DNA of 64,000 nucleotides from Arcuatula senhousia (taxonomy: Eukaryota > Mollusca > Bivalvia > Mytilida > Mytilidae): contig OZ020306.1 of NCBI GenBank assembly GCA_963971305.1, positions 62,841,022 through 62,905,021 of the forward strand, read 5' to 3'. The notes beneath the pieces are model-generated. The model was not told where the DNA came from, searched no databases, and saw nothing but the letters and a program-made list of their open reading frames with translations. This document shows, one piece after another, positions 1 through 12,862 of the stretch. A program made the position numbers and the translations under genes. Within the stretch, counting starts at the first letter, position 1. Each line of letters begins with the position of its first letter.

Positions 1-2257
1 TATGAGAAATGGAAGTTAGGCCACAAAACCCTGTTTATTAGGCTCCTAGGGCAGAATTATGAAATGGCATGCATTAATTTTAATATTTTATGGTCATACT
101 AGCTATGAGAAATGGAAGTCAGGCTTCAAAACCCTGTTTATAAGGCTCCCAATACAGAATTATGAAAGGACATGCATTTATTTTCATATTTTATGGTCAT
201 ACTAGCTATGATAAATGGAAGTCAGGCCACAAAACCCTGTTTATTAGGCTCCTAGGGCAGAATTATGAAAGGACATGCAATTATTTTCATATTTTATGGT
301 CATACTAGCTATGATAAATGGAAGTCAGGCCACAAAACCCTGTTTATTAGGCTCCTATGGCAGAATTATAAAAGGACATGAATTCATTTTCATATTTTAT
401 GGTCATACTAGCTATGAGAAATGGAAGTCAGGCTTCAAAACCCTGCTTATTAGGCTCTTAGGGCAGAATTATGAAAGGAAATGCTTTTATTTTCATATTT
501 TATGGTCATACCAGCTATGAGAAATGGAAGTCAGCCCACAAAACCCTGTTTATTAGGCTCCTAGGGCAGAATTAAGTAAGAAAATGCATTCATTTTCATT
601 TTTTATGCTCATTCTATCTATGAGAAATGGAAGTCGGGCCATAAAACCCTGTTTATTAGGCTCCCAATACAAAATTATAAAAAGACATGCATTCATTTTC
701 ATATTTTATGGTCATACTAGCTATGAGAAATGGAAGTCAGGCCACAAAACCCTGTTTATTAGGCTCCCAGGGCAGAATTATGAAAGGACATGCATTTTAT
801 TTTCATACTTTATGGTCATATTAGCTATGAGAAATGGAAGTCAGGCCACAAAACCCTGATTATTAGGTTCCTAGGGCAGAATTATGAAAGGACATGAATT
901 TATTTTCATATGCTATGAGAAATGGAAGTTAGGCCACAAAACCCTGTTTATTAGGCTCCTAGGGCAGAATTATGAAATGGCATGCATTAATTTTAATATT
1001 TTATGGTCATACTACGTAGCTATGAAGAATGGGATTCAGGCCATTAGGCTCCTAGGGCAGAATTATGAAAGGACATGCATTTATTATCATATTTTATGGT
1101 CATACCAGCTATGAGAAATGGAAGTCAGGCCACAAAACCCTGATTATTAGGCTCCTAGGGCAGAATTATGAAAGGACATGCATTCAATCTCATATTTTAT
1201 GGTCATACTAGCTATGAGAAATGGAAGTCAGGCCACAAAACCCTGTTTATAAGGCTCCCAATACAGAATTTTTAAAGGACATGCATTTAATTTCATATTT
1301 TATGGTCATACTAGCTATGAGAAATGGAAGTCAGGCCACAAAACCCTATTTATTAGGCTCCTAGGGCAGAATTATGAAAGGACATGCATTCATTTTCATA
1401 TTTTATGGTCATACTAGCTATGAGAAATGGAAGTCAGGCCACAAAACCCTGTTTATTAGGCTCCCAGGGCAGAATTATGAAAGGACATGCATTTATTTTC
1501 ATATTTTATGGTCATACTAACTATGAGAAATGGAAGTCAGGCCACAAAACCCTGTTTATAAGGCTCCCAATACAGAATTATGAAAGGACATGCATTTATT
1601 TTCATATTTTATGGTCATACTAGCTATGATAAATGGAAGTCAGGCCACAAAACCCTGTTTATTAGGCTCCTAGGGCAGAATTATGAAAGGACATGCAATT
1701 ATTTTCATATTTTATGGTCATACTAGCTATGATAAATGGAAGTCAGGCCACAAAACCATGTTTATTAGGCTCCTATGGCAGAATTATAAAAGGACATGAA
1801 TTCATTTTCATATTTTATGGTCATACTAGCTATGAGAAATGGAAGTCAGGCTTCAAAACCCTGCTTATTAGGCTCTTAGGGCAGAATTATGAAAGGAAAT
1901 GCTTTTATTTTCATATTTTATGGTCATACCAGCTATGAGAAATGGAAGTCAGCCCACAAAACCCTGTTTATTAGGCTCCTAGGGCAGAATTAAGTAAGAA
2001 AATGCATTCATTTTCATTTTTTATGCTCATTCTATCTATGAGAAATGGAAGTCGGGCCATAAAACCCTGTTTATTAGGCTCCCAATACAAAATTATGAAA
2101 AGACATGCATTCATTTTCATATTTTATGGTCATACTAGCTATGAGAAATGGAAGTCAGGCCACAAAACCCTGTTTATTAGGCTCCTAGGGCAGAATTAAG
2201 TAAGGACATGCGTTCATTTTCATATTTTATGGTCATACCAACTATGAGAAATGGAAG
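1..2257. repeat. 103-bp tandem satellite array, about 22 copies, open at the left edge
   Basis: The block beginning TATGAGAAATGGAAGT recurs at 1, 104, 207 and so on, giving a 103-bp unit with two or three clearly shortened units (near 900-915 and 1035-1045). Units differ by a few substitutions, for example CCTAGGGCAG versus CCAATACAG in the middle. A longer stretch (about 150-770) reappears almost unchanged 1,418 bp downstream (about 1568-2199), so the array also has a higher-order duplication. Short open frames in it are by-products of the repeat and differ only where units differ. The array ends inside a unit near 2257 and starts before the window. Confidence 0.95.
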
Positions 2258-2456
2258 TTTGTTATGTTATCAAAATATTATGTGTAATAAGAGCTATTCA
2301 CATATTGTGTTTTCATATATTTGATATCGATATCAAAAATTCAGAAAGAAGTAAACTTTTTTTATTTGTGATTAGATTTATAACATTTTCCATCAGGTTC
2401 AAAATAAGAACCTGCTTGTTTTATTGAATGTTGTGATTTGCAATTTTAGCTATAAA

Positions 2457-4661
2457 CTAGAGGCTCCCAGGAGCCTGAATCGCTCACCTGGTCATTAAGG
2501 CATAATTGTCTCTTCTTTAATGGGTCAAGTCCCAACTTAGACACAACGGAGACTTTCCTGAGGCTAAATGAGCTGAACATTAAAGCAAGCCCCACCTTTT
2601 CTCTATCTGCAATAGTTTTCATTCAATAGGGCAAAAAAACATGAAAAAACGCTATTTTTGACCTTAAAAGGGCCATTACTCCTATAACAGCTTATCTGAC
2701 AACTTCATCCCTATTGAGACTTTTGTAAAGCTTAATGAGCTAAACATTTAAGCAAGCTACACCTTTTCTCTATCTGCAATAGTTTTCATTCTTTAGGGCA
2801 AAAACATGAAAAAACGCTATTTTTGACCTCAATAGGGCCATAACCCCTATTAGGGGTCATCAGACAACTTGGACCCAATGGAGACTTTTGTAGAGCTTAA
2901 TGAGCTGAACATTTTAGCAGGCAACAGCTTTTCTCTTTCTGCAATAGTTTTCATTCTATAGGGCAAAAACATGAAAAACGCTATTTTTGACCTTATAAGG
3001 GCCATAACCCCAATTAGGGGTCATCTGACAACTTCGACCCAATGGAGACTTTTGTAGAGCTTGATGAGCTGAACATTTTAGCAGGCAACAGCTTTTCTCT
3101 ATCTGCAATAGTTTTCATTCTATAGGGCAAAAACATGAAAAAATGCTATTTTTGACCTTAAAAGGGCCATAACCCCTATTAGGGGTCATCTGACAACTTG
3201 GACCCAATGGAAACTTTTGTAGAGCTTAATGAGCTGAACATTTTAGCAGGCAACAGCTTTTCTCTATCTGCAATAGTTTTCATTCTATAGGGCAATAAAA
3301 AGCTTTGCCGAGCGCAGCATGATACGACCGCAACATGTTGAACCCTGTACATTTTAGGCCCAATATGGATAGTCTATTGCTCTGTACACATGCAGCCCAT
3401 GGTGGACTGACAAAGGTTTTTGACACATGCTGCTCTGGTGGACTTTCGACCCAGGGGGTAAAAATATAAATTTTCAATTTTGTATTCTACTCTTGCAAAA
3501 AAATTGTCAAAATCGGACAAGAATTAAAAAAAATCAATTTCGGCCCCTTTTGGCCCCTTATCATGTAACAGGTGAAAAAGGGGTGGGGTTGCAAAAATAA
3601 TTTCTCAAATTTGGATTCACTACTTGACAAAAATAAACTTGCAAAAAACAATTTCAAAAACAAACCAGAAATAAAAAAGTTTTGATTACCGCCCCTTTTG
3701 GCCCCTAATTACAAAACAAGTGAAAAAGGGGATGGTCACAAAAATTAATTCTCAAATTTGGATTCACTACCTGACAAGAATAAACTTGCAAAAAATTTTT
3801 TTTAAATCGGACCACAAATAAAAAAGTTTTGATTTTGGCCCCCATTTGGTCCCTAATTACGTAATAGGGGAAAAAGGAGGGGGGGGGGTCGCAATAATTA
3901 ATTCTTAATTGTGTAAATGAGCTGAACATTTAAGCAAGCAACAGCTTCTCTCTACCTGCTATAGTTTTCATTTCATAGGCCAAAAACATGAAAAAACATT
4001 ATTTTAGGGGCTGTAGCCCCTATAAGGGGTTGTCTGACAACTTCGACCATATGGAGTTTTTTGTAGAGCTAAATGAGCTGAACAATTAAGCAAGCAACAG
4101 CTTTTTGCTATCTGCAATAATTTTCATACTATAGGGCAAAAACATGAAAAAATGCTATTTTTCACCTTTAAGGGGCCGTAACCCCTATAAGGGGTCTTCT
4201 GACAACTTCGACCAAATGGAGACTTTTGTAGAACTTTTGATCCTGAAGCAGTAGGGTGGCATCAGATTTCATCTATCCCTTATACTTTTTGAATTACAAG
4301 CCAAAAACAGTAGTCTGACCCCCCTGGTCTATTTTTAGCCACGGCGGCCATGTTTTTTGACGAATCAAAAATTGAAACATTACCATAGTGCAGGACACCC
4401 TAATGATCAATCATACCAAGTTTCATTGAATTCTGTTCAGTAGTTTCAGAGGAGAAGATTTTGAAAAAGTTATTGTGAGAACAAACATAAAAGTTACAAT
4501 TTTGGCCCCTTTTGGCCCTTAATTTCCAAACGAAAAAAGGGGGGACTCCCAAAATCAATCCCATCCATCCTTTAATGGTAAGAAATATCATTGTCAAATT
4601 TCATTGCATTTGGATAACTAGAACTAAAGTTATCGTGTATACACTAAAGTTAACAGACGAC

Positions 4662-4693
<32 letters not shown>

Positions 4694-6153
4694 CAGCATC
4701 ATACCATTATACGTCCGCAAATTTTTTGCGGTCGTATAAAAACATGAAAAAACGCTATTTATGACCTTAAAAGGGCCATAACCCCAATTAGGGGTCATCA
4801 TCTAACAACTTCGACCCAATGGAGACTTTTGTAGAGCTTAATGAGCTGAACATTTTAGCAGGCAACAGCTTTTCTCTATCTGCAATAATTTTCATTCTAT
4901 AGGGCAAAAACATGAAAAAACGCTATTTTTGACCTTAAAAGGGCCATAACCCCAATTAGGGGTCATCTGACAACTTCGACCCAATGGAGACTTTTGTAGA
5001 GCTTGATGAGCTGAACATTTTAGCAGACAACAGCTTTTCTCTATCTGCAATAGTTTTCATTCTATAGGGCAAAAACATGAAAAAACGCTATTTTTGACCT
5101 TAAAAGGGCCATAACCCCTATTAGGGGTCATCTGACAACTTCGACCCAATGGAGACTTTTGTAGAGCTTGATGAGCTGAACATTTTAGCAGGCAACAGCT
5201 TTTCTCTATCTGCAATAGTTTTCATTCTATAGGGCAAAAACATGAAAAAACGCTATTTTTGACCTTAAAAGGGCCATAACCCCTATTAGGGGTCATCTGA
5301 CAACTTGGACCCAATGGAAACTTTTGTAGAGCTTGATGAGCTGAACATTTTAGCAGGCAACAGCTTTTCTCTATCTGCAATAGTTTTCATTCTATAGGGC
5401 AAAAACATGAAAAAACGCTATTTTTGACCTTAAAAGGGCCATAACCCCTATTAGGGGTCATCTGACAACTTCGACCCAATAGAGACTTTTGTAGAGCTTA
5501 ATGAGCTGAACATTTTAGCAGGCAACAGCTTTTCTCTATCTGCAATAATTTTCATTCTATAGGGCAAAAACATGAAAAAACGCTATTTTTGACCTTAAAA
5601 GGGCCATAACCCCAATTAGGGGTCATCTGACAACTTCGACCCAATGGAGACTTTTGTAGAGCTTGATGAGCTGAACATTTTAGCAGGCAACAGCTTTTCT
5701 CTATCTGCAATAGTTTTCATTCTATAGGGCAAAAACATGAAAAAACGCTATTTTTGACCTTAAAAGGGCCATAACCCCTATTAGGGGTCATCTGACAACT
5801 TCGACCTAATGGAGACTTTTGTAGAGCTTTTGATTCTGAAAAGCCTAAGATCCTTCAGATTTTTTCTATCTGTTCTAGTTTTCAAGTTATAAGTCTTTGA
5901 ATGTGATTTTACCCTATGTTCTATTTTTAGTAACAGCGGCCATGTTTGTTATCAAATCATAAAGCCGAACACAATTTTTAAACATCATGCCCTAATTAAT
6001 ACTTGGACCAAGTTTTGAAAACTTCCATTCAGTGGTTTCAGAGAAGAAGATTTTTGAAAAAGTAACGGACGGACGACGGACGACGGACGACGGACGGACG
6101 ACGGACGGATGGCGATGACAATAGCTCACTTGACCCTTCGGGTCAGGTGAGCT
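2457..6153 (-). mobile_element. Helentron-like non-autonomous element, family A copy 1, carrying a nested element
   Basis: Read on the minus strand the element begins at 6153 with a palindrome starting AGCTCACCTGACCC, followed by a CGTCCGTC microsatellite (about 6062-6112). A core of about 165-bp tandem units follows; the block GGGCCATAACCCC recurs at 5106, 5271, 5436, 5601 and 5766. It ends with CAGGTGAGC (inverse of the start), the hairpin AGGCTCC-TG-GGAGCCT and CTAG at 2457. About 11 core units are visible, split by an insertion at 3297-4739. The plan fits Helentron-associated (HINE) or bivalve 'pearl' elements as I know them; no protein is encoded. The family name is inference, the structure is direct. 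Confidence 0.8.
3297..4739 (-). mobile_element. Family B element nested in family A copy 1, with a block of family A core inside it
   Basis: Neighbouring core units read GGGCAAAAACATG, and this string is interrupted here, which marks an insertion. On the minus strand the insert starts with TATACGACCGC and its palindromic partner, then a (GTC)n run (4657-4696), diverged core units with 'TTTTGGCCCCTAATTA', and ends with GCGGTCGTATCATGCTG and CTCGGCAAAGCTTTTTA. Between about 3911 and 4445 the sequence is family A core (TGAGCTGAACATTTAAGCAAGC, and the segment normally near the A start), without A termini, so this copy is chimeric. The polyaspartate frame across the triplet repeat is not a gene. 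Confidence 0.75.
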
Positions 6154-8134
6154 AAAAAGCAATAAAAAAGGTGTTAACTACTTATATGGCCCTTTAAAGA
6201 CCTTTAAATGCACATGTGCCATATTTATCATAAACATATCTTTTGTCCATATGATGCCTTCATCACTAGATAAGCAGATCATAAACTTTTTGATTGTAAT
6301 AAAATAAATTTAGGGTAAAATAATAAAATAAAAAGAACCAAAATCACAAAATAATTATGAAAATTCACTAAACATGCTAAATGTGATTAAAAAAGTGTAA
6401 AAATATTTATATCAACTCTGTCTTTCTGATCCTATCTTTTTATTTGAAGGCCCAATAATACAATAGTCAAAGATATATAATGGAACATGCAGTTGTCCAT
6501 TATTGTAACTAATGACACAAGTAAATGTGATATATACGTAAAGTATTATCTTCCATAATAGGCTGTTTGGAATGCTCATACAAATTGTGATGAACAAGGA
6601 GGTTAAATTTAAGAGTTTTGTATCAGTAAAAAATGGTATATTATTTTTTATATTCTTTACAATTTTTTATGATGAAGTAAATAAATATTCAATATACATG
6701 ATATATCTCCTTGATTTTTAGAGCTTTAATTTGCAGTTAATTAAATGTTTTTTTGCTCCATCTATGAAAGTAGAGGAGGATACAGTGTTTGGGTCTGTTC
6801 TCGGTCTATCTGTCCAAAATGTTGCGAGATGGAGCATGTCTTTTGGACATATTCTTGTTCATCTTCAATTTGTCCTGACCTACATATCTGACAGTACCTA
6901 TCACTCTTTGGAATATTAACATGTCTTTCTTGCTCCATGAGTTAGTCTGTCTGCTCATATATGACATATACATGTACAGTGGACGTCCTAAGCTCCTTCT
7001 AAACTTCAACTTTTAATTATGTGGAAAAAGTATATCATATGGGGATGTGACTCGTTGAATGAAGAAATGAAGAGCATGAAATATACTGTAATGCTTTCTT
7101 GAATTTTTTATTTAAGAGATTGATGTTATTATTTTTTAAGAGATTAATGTTATTATTTTTATATTTTGTTTGACAGGCAAGGCCATATTATTCAGCATGA
7201 TTCAGTGTCATGCATTTTGATGGCCTAACAATCATGTGACAATAAAAGTGTGCAATGAGCCCTTGTTCCTTGATGTCATCTATTTACCTAGAATTATATA
7301 TTCCGTTTCAGCAGTTACAATTACAAATACCAAACATTATTTAAATTTGGCAGATTCAAAACCAGTATAGAACACTAGCTTGAACCCTGGTGAGCATTTT
7401 ACCGAAAACAGACAAACATAACATTGCATACATGCATATAATACAATGACACCACAAATACAGTAAAGTCAATGGTTCATGTGGATCAAGCATATTGTAA
7501 GACTAAGCAACATAAAACATAAATATCTCTAATCTTGTGTCTAGCACATGCAAAAGCAGCATGTATATAGAATTAAAGCATATAACTTAAAACACCAGGA
7601 TTGAAAAAAAAATTAAACTACTAACTAAGCAGTTTACAGCAGAAATAAATATAAACATAACACATAGTTGAACTGAAAAAAGATATGAAATTTGCCCTAC
7701 ATGCTACATGTTTTTACATTCATTTGATTTCTCTAAGACAACAAAATAAGTTTTAAAGGTCCATGTTACATACCATGTAACAAAATTGTTCGCTGATGCA
7801 TCCAAGATCTGTTCGTTATTATGTTGATGATCATCAAGCTGTCATTCTGTTTCTACTTTCGATTTGTACGTGATCCGCAAATGTTGCTCAAACTTTTAGT
7901 AAAAAACGACAATCTGTTTATCTGTATCCACAAAATGTCAATTATAAGGTTGAACTAATCAAGTTTTACCATTAAGGCTGACTGCCAAACAATAATTTGG
8001 AAGATGTCAACAAAAGTTTACTTTCAGTTTTAGCGGAAGAGAAAGTTGACTTGCATTTCTCACACCGGAAACGACAAACTTTTTCGCACATGCGCGCTTG
8101 CAGTTTTCACGGCACTTGCAATTCTAATGCGACC
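6154..8134. other. AT-rich stretch with no recognised gene or repeat boundary
   Basis: About 2 kb of AT-rich sequence with only short open frames in all directions. I see no domain, no tRNA-like fold and no clear terminal repeat. A short duplicated phrase (AAGAGATTGATGTTATTATTTTT) lies near 7108-7160. The last 150 bp (about 8040-8130) are richer in CpG but no transcription unit can be tied to them. Confidence 0.5.
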
Positions 8135-8137
8135 GTA

Positions 8138-8400
8138 TTGGGCTATTCCAGAAATAATCCATACCCCCCCTATAGAAGGTTAAGGATTTCTAGAAAAAAA
8201 ATCTGTTAAAATCTCAGATTTTCAAGAAAATATTCTGTAAGTTGTCAATAATTTCCAGATTATTTCAAAAATTCTAAAAAATATTCCAGGAAAAAAATGA
8301 GAATAATACTAAAAATTCCAAGAAAATATCCTGTGGAAATAAATATTTCCAGACAAATTTAATTTCCAACAGAAAAATTCCAGATAAACAATTGTTTAAA
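8138..8400 (+). repeat. Interspersed repeat end beginning GGGCTATTCCAGAAATAATCC
   Basis: The segment starts GGGCTATTCCAGAAATAATC and continues through a C-run and CTATAGAAGG into AT-rich sequence with repeated AATTCCAG/TTTCCAGA words. The same end occurs in inverse orientation at 16070-16113, with the same CCTATAGAAGG and CCATGGAAAAT vocabulary inside. It is either one terminal repeat of a long element or an independent copy of a short foldback-type repeat. Confidence 0.6.
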
Positions 8401-8512
8401 TGTCTTTGTGATCAAGTTCATCCATTTCAAATGTACAATCATTCAATGGATAATTTATCTTGGGTCTTTTTATATTGTTATGATACATTACGGTCTCTGG
8501 TAAGGGTGAAGG

Positions 8513-8812
8513 TTGGCTCCTGTTGTAATGTTTAAAACACTACATTTTTTATGCACCTTTTCTAAGTCAGATGCCATTGACATTGTTCAGTGGTTGTCAT
8601 TTGTTGGTGTAGTAACTTGTTCATGTTTCTGGTTTCTTTTTTTTTCATATAGATTCCACAGTTGGTTTTCTGTTATTTTTGGGGCCCATTATAACTTGTT
8701 GCTTGGTGTGAGCCAAGGCTCCATTTTTTTTACCTATACCTGTTAACTTTTTATGCGCTGTGATTTGGGTTGAGAGATGTCTCATTGGTATTCTTACCAC
8801 ATCTTCTTGTTT
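8513..8812 (+). repeat. Bivalve LINE 3'-tail-like repeat
   Basis: The stretch runs through GGTTGTCATTTGTTGGTGTAG and a TTCATATAG segment to TGAGAGATGTCTCATTGG and TCTTACCACATCTTCTT. The final block (GTCTCATTG, then ACCACATC) recurs at 41453-41480 and, inverted, at 15495-15535. This tail is one I associate with abundant mussel retroelements; no coding region of the source element is attached here. Confidence 0.6.
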
Positions 8813-8819
8813 ATACATG

Positions 8820-8968
8820 TAGGACTCTAAAGTGCGATGGTACTCTAAAGTGCGATGGTCACGCTAAAGTGCAATGGTCTACGCTAAAGTATGACGGTGT
8901 CTCACGCTAAAGTGCGATGTTTGTTTGTACCCTAAAGTACGATGGTACAGCACGCTAAAGCGCGATGG
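8820..8968. repeat. Short minisatellite built on CTAAAGTGCGATGG
   Basis: Six or seven imperfect copies of the phrase CTAAAGTGCGATGG, separated by 5-15 bases such as TCACG or TCTCACG, are found in 150 bp. Spacing is irregular (about 19-30 bp). No flanking inverted repeats were seen. Confidence 0.7.
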
Positions 8969-9510
8969 AACAAAAGAGAAAGATTCAAGGGCACTAATGT
9001 CAAAAAACAAGTCTTTTTGCGAAATCTAGTTTGCAATGATTCAACATATATACAACTTAGATTGACAACTAATACAAATAAATTTTGGAAAATCACTTGG
9101 ATCATTTTGAATATCAATGTTTAGTGAGAGTTTAATGTCTCTAGCATATTTTGATTTTTCGTATGATAGGTGGTGAGCAGTTCTCTTTTCTGTAGTTCCA
9201 CATAAACGACAGTTATAGTCTGGGTCCATTTTTTACCATATCTGTTGACAAAAAAAGACTATTTTGGATTTGTTTTAAAGGGTTGAAGGGTAGAAAAAGC
9301 ACATCATAAGTTGTGATTGAAAGTTGTTTGTCTTACGTCCAGTGGCATGTATTTCATTCATATTTCGGGACTGTACATATTGAAAATTGAGCCGATTTAA
9401 TCAAGATTTAAAAAAAGACAATTTTATTATAGAGCAATTATAAGACTTACTCCAAATCCAGGGCTGGTTTAACACCATGTTAAATAAGACTTTACGTATA
9501 TTATTATATA

Positions 9511-9660
9511 CAGTGGCGGATCCAGAGGGGGGTTCCGGGGGTGCGCACCCCCCTTTATTTTGGCAGATCAATGCATTTGAATCGGGACATATGTTTTGCA
9601 CCCCCCCTTTGCCCTGGGCTAGCACCCCCCCCCTTTTGAAAATTCCTGCATCCGCCACTG
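9511..9660. mobile_element. 150-bp MITE with CAGTGGCGGAT terminal inverted repeats
   Basis: The element begins CAGTGGCGGATCCAG and ends with CTGCATCCGCCACTG, an 11-bp perfect terminal inverted repeat with one mismatch after it. The inside is G-run and C-run rich. ATATA lies on both sides and may be the target duplication, but the flank is low-complexity. I have seen the same TIR in other animal genomes as a hAT-like MITE; that class label is tentative. Open frames on both strands across it are compositional. Confidence 0.8.
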
Positions 9661-10006
9661 ATATATGAAATATCCTGACTGCCAAATATACATCACTGAT
9701 TTCTGATTTCATGGACATGTATATGTTACATGTAAGTGCACTGTAAAACAGTTTCAGTTTACGTTTTTGAAATAGACATTAAACCTTGTTTTTTAAGTGC
9801 ATATATAAAGTATAAGATTTACAGTAGAAGTTGATAACTTTAAGATTTGTCCTTGTGAGAAAACAATACTCGGGTCATAAAGACTTTTTTTAAATCTTGG
9901 CTAGTATATATATTGGCATAGTCATACATGTTCAAATGATAAAATACTGACCATGGCTTTATATGATCTGAAAGGTCTTTCAATTGCTGGTAGACATGAA
10001 GTTTTT
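9661..10006. other. Unremarkable spacer between two elements
   Basis: About 350 bp of AT-rich sequence with nothing recognised. Confidence 0.5.
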
Positions 10007-11976
10007 AGCTCACCTGACCCGAAGGGTCATGTGAGCTATTGTCATCACTTGGCGTCCGTCGTCCGTCCGTCGTCCGTCGTCCGTCGTCCGTAAACTTTTT
10101 AAAACGTTAACTCCTCTGACACCATAAGTCCAATTGCAACCAAACTTGGTGTGGTTGTTCATTAGCATTCGGTGCTTAGAACTGATGTGGGGATTTTTGA
10201 TTCGTCGTAAAACTTGGCTGCCATGGCTAAAAATAGAACATAGGGGTAAAATGCAGTTTTTTGCAAATAACTCAAAAACGGCTACAGATATCAAAATTCT
10301 GGCGAGGGTAAAAGTGATCAGCACCTCAAGATCTACCTACCCTGAAATTTTGAAGAAAATCCAACGACCCATGTAGGAGTTATTGCCCTTTTTGTGGATT
10401 TTTTGCAAATTTTGCACCTGTTTAGCTCAATATCTTGAAAACTATACTAGATATTTGAGAAATTTAAATTGCATATTGTTAAGCACATCAAGATCTACAA
10501 AATATGTAACAGGGTCAACGTTGTAGAACCTTTCCTTTGAGGAGTTATTGCCCTTAGAACCTCAAAATTTAGCATTTTAACAGCATTTCCTCATTACATT
10601 GAAAACGTTAACTCCTCTGACACTTTAAGTCCAAATGGAACCAAACTTGGTATAGTTGTTTATTAGCATTTGGTGTATAGAACTGATGTGGGGATTTTTG
10701 ATTGGTCGTAAAACATGGCCGCTGTGGCTAAAAATAGAACATAGGGGTAAATGGCAGTTTTTTGCAAATAACTCTAAAACGGTGACAGATTTCAAAATTT
10801 TGATTGGGAACAAAAGTGATCAGCACCTCAAGATCTACCAGCTCTGAAATTTTGAAGAAAATCCAACGACCCATGTAGGAGTTATTGCCCTTTTTGTGGA
10901 TTTTTTGCAAATTTTTCACCTGTTTAGCTCAATATCTTGAAAACTGTTCTAGATATTTGAGAAATTTAAATTGCATATTGTTAAGCACATCAAGATCTAC
11001 AAAATATGTAATAGGGTCAACGTTGTAGGACCTTTCCTTTTAGGAGTTATTGCCCTTAGAACGTCAAAATTTAGCATTTTAATAGCATTTCCTCATTACA
11101 TTGAAAACTTTAACTCCTCTGACACTTTAAGTCCAAATGGAACCAAACTTGGTATAGTTCTTAATTAGCATTTGGTGTATAAAACTGATGTGGGGATTTT
11201 TGATTGGTCGTAAAACATGGCTGCTGTGGCTAAAAATAGAACATAGGGGTAAATGGCAGTTTTTTGCAAATAACTCTAAAACGGTGACAGATTTCAAAAT
11301 TTTGATTGGGAACAAAAGTGATCAGCACCTCAAGATCTACCAGCTCTGAAATTTTGAAGAAAATCCAACAACCCATGTAGGAGTTATTGCCCTTTTTGTG
11401 GATTTTTTTTGCAAATTTTGCACCTGTTTAGCTCAATATCTTGAAAACTATACAAGATATTGGAGAAATTTAAATTGCATATTGTTAAGCGCATCAAGAT
11501 CTACAAAATTTGTAACAGGGTCAACATTGTAGGACCTTTCCTTTGAGGAGTTATTACCCTTGGAACGTCAAAATTGAGCATTTTAACTACATTTCCTTAT
11601 ATTGAAAATGTTAACTCCTCTGACACTTTAAGTCCAAATGGAACCAAACTTGGTATTATTGTTTATCATTATTAGGTGTATAGAACTGTTGTGGGGATTT
11701 TTGATTAGTTGTAAAACTTGGCCGCTGTGGCTAAAAATAGTACATTAGGTTAAACTGCATTTTTTTGCAAATAACTCAAAAAGGGTGACAGATTTTTAAA
11801 TTTTGATTGAGAACAAAAGTGATCAGCACCTTTAGATCCACCATATTGTCAGATGACCCCCTTATTAATCTTATGACCCTTTCAACATTAAATAGATTTT
11901 GCCTTAAAACCTTTACCATGTTTACTTCAGGCACATATATGTCAGGTGAGCGATTCAGGCTCCTGGGAGCCTCTTG
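10007..11976 (+). mobile_element. Helentron-like element, family A copy 2 (complete ends)
   Basis: It starts after a T-run with AGCTCACCTGACCCGAAGGG and its palindromic arm. TTGTCATCACTTGGCGTCCG and a CGTCCGT microsatellite to about 10092 come next. The core consists of about 500-bp units, with GTTAACTCCTCTGACAC recurring near 10107, 10606, 11109 and 11610. It ends with CAGGTGAGCGATTCAGG, the hairpin AGGCTCC-TG-GGAGCCT and CTTG before a T. The ends match copies 1 and 6, while the core belongs to a different subfamily with a longer unit. No protein is encoded. Confidence 0.8.
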
Positions 11977-12862
11977 TTATATTCACCATTAAAAAGATGT
12001 TAACCAACATTATATAAATAGCTACACAACGAAGTGAGATCTCTGTTTTCTTCTTCTGTATTTTGTTGATGTTGGTACTTGTTCGATTAATTTTCGTATT
12101 TTAAACTGGAAATTTCTACTTTCCAGGGTTATCCAGTACCTTAACTATATAGACTACTCGAAACTTCACAGTAATTATTTTTATCAAATATATTTATTTT
12201 TAACCGGCGGTAACCGGAACACACCTTAATTACGATTTAAACTTAACCCACAAACTAATGAAATATTGTCACTCACCACTTCAAAATGTTGTAGTATTCA
12301 AAGTTCTCGTCCGATTTTCTTGTTTTGTACATTAGTCGATTTGTTTTGAAAAATTGAATAATTCTGAAAGACCACAGACGAGATTGAAATAAACAAAGGG
12401 GTTTTCCGACAGGTATTAGAGATAACCTTTCGCAATAAAAACCACGTGATGATAAGAAGTATGTCTGGTCAATTTAGGACGGCGGCATCGCACATGGTCA
12501 CAAAGGGCTATTAACGATAACATACTAATTAGTCAGTTTCCATATCTTTTCTACAGAGCTCCCCGGGTTATAAATAAGTGCTAACAAATCGTTGTAGTTC
12601 CTGTCAATATAATACTTCCATGGTTCAACATAAATAGATTGTTATATTGGTTATCAAAATCAGCTACTGGCAAAATCTTCTGAGTTTTGAATTTTATAAG
12701 CTCCAGACATCCCCCCCTTTTTTTTGTAAAACAAAATTTTTGTTTAGTATGTATGTTATCTTTATATTTATATTATAAAATCTTCAATATAAATTTGAAT
12801 AAGAAATGACTGATTTTCTACAAAAAAAAATTGTATACTGGAATGAAATTTGAGAAGTTATC
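11977..12862. other. Stretch without recognised features, upstream of the host gene
   Basis: No coding signal was found. Around 12470-12500 there is a short CpG-containing segment (GACGGCGGCATCGCACATGG) that stands out from the AT-rich surroundings and could mark a 5' region of the downstream gene, but no promoter element or exon is identifiable. Confidence 0.4.

Noticed and set aside
275..2199. Several 65-91-codon plus-strand frames such as MQLFSYFMVILAMINGS in the left array
   Set aside because: They follow the 103-bp repeat, recur with the repeat and have no domain; 103 is not a multiple of three.
1..2257. CRISPR-like array
   Set aside because: Units are 103 bp and contiguous with no unique spacers, and the DNA is eukaryotic; this is a satellite.
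4512..4739. Open frame with a polyaspartate run
   Set aside because: It translates the triplet microsatellite and head palindrome of the nested family B element.
9401..9718. 105-codon minus-strand frame and its plus-strand counterpart
   Set aside because: Both run across the 150-bp MITE with G and C runs; the proline/glycine-rich peptides are compositional.
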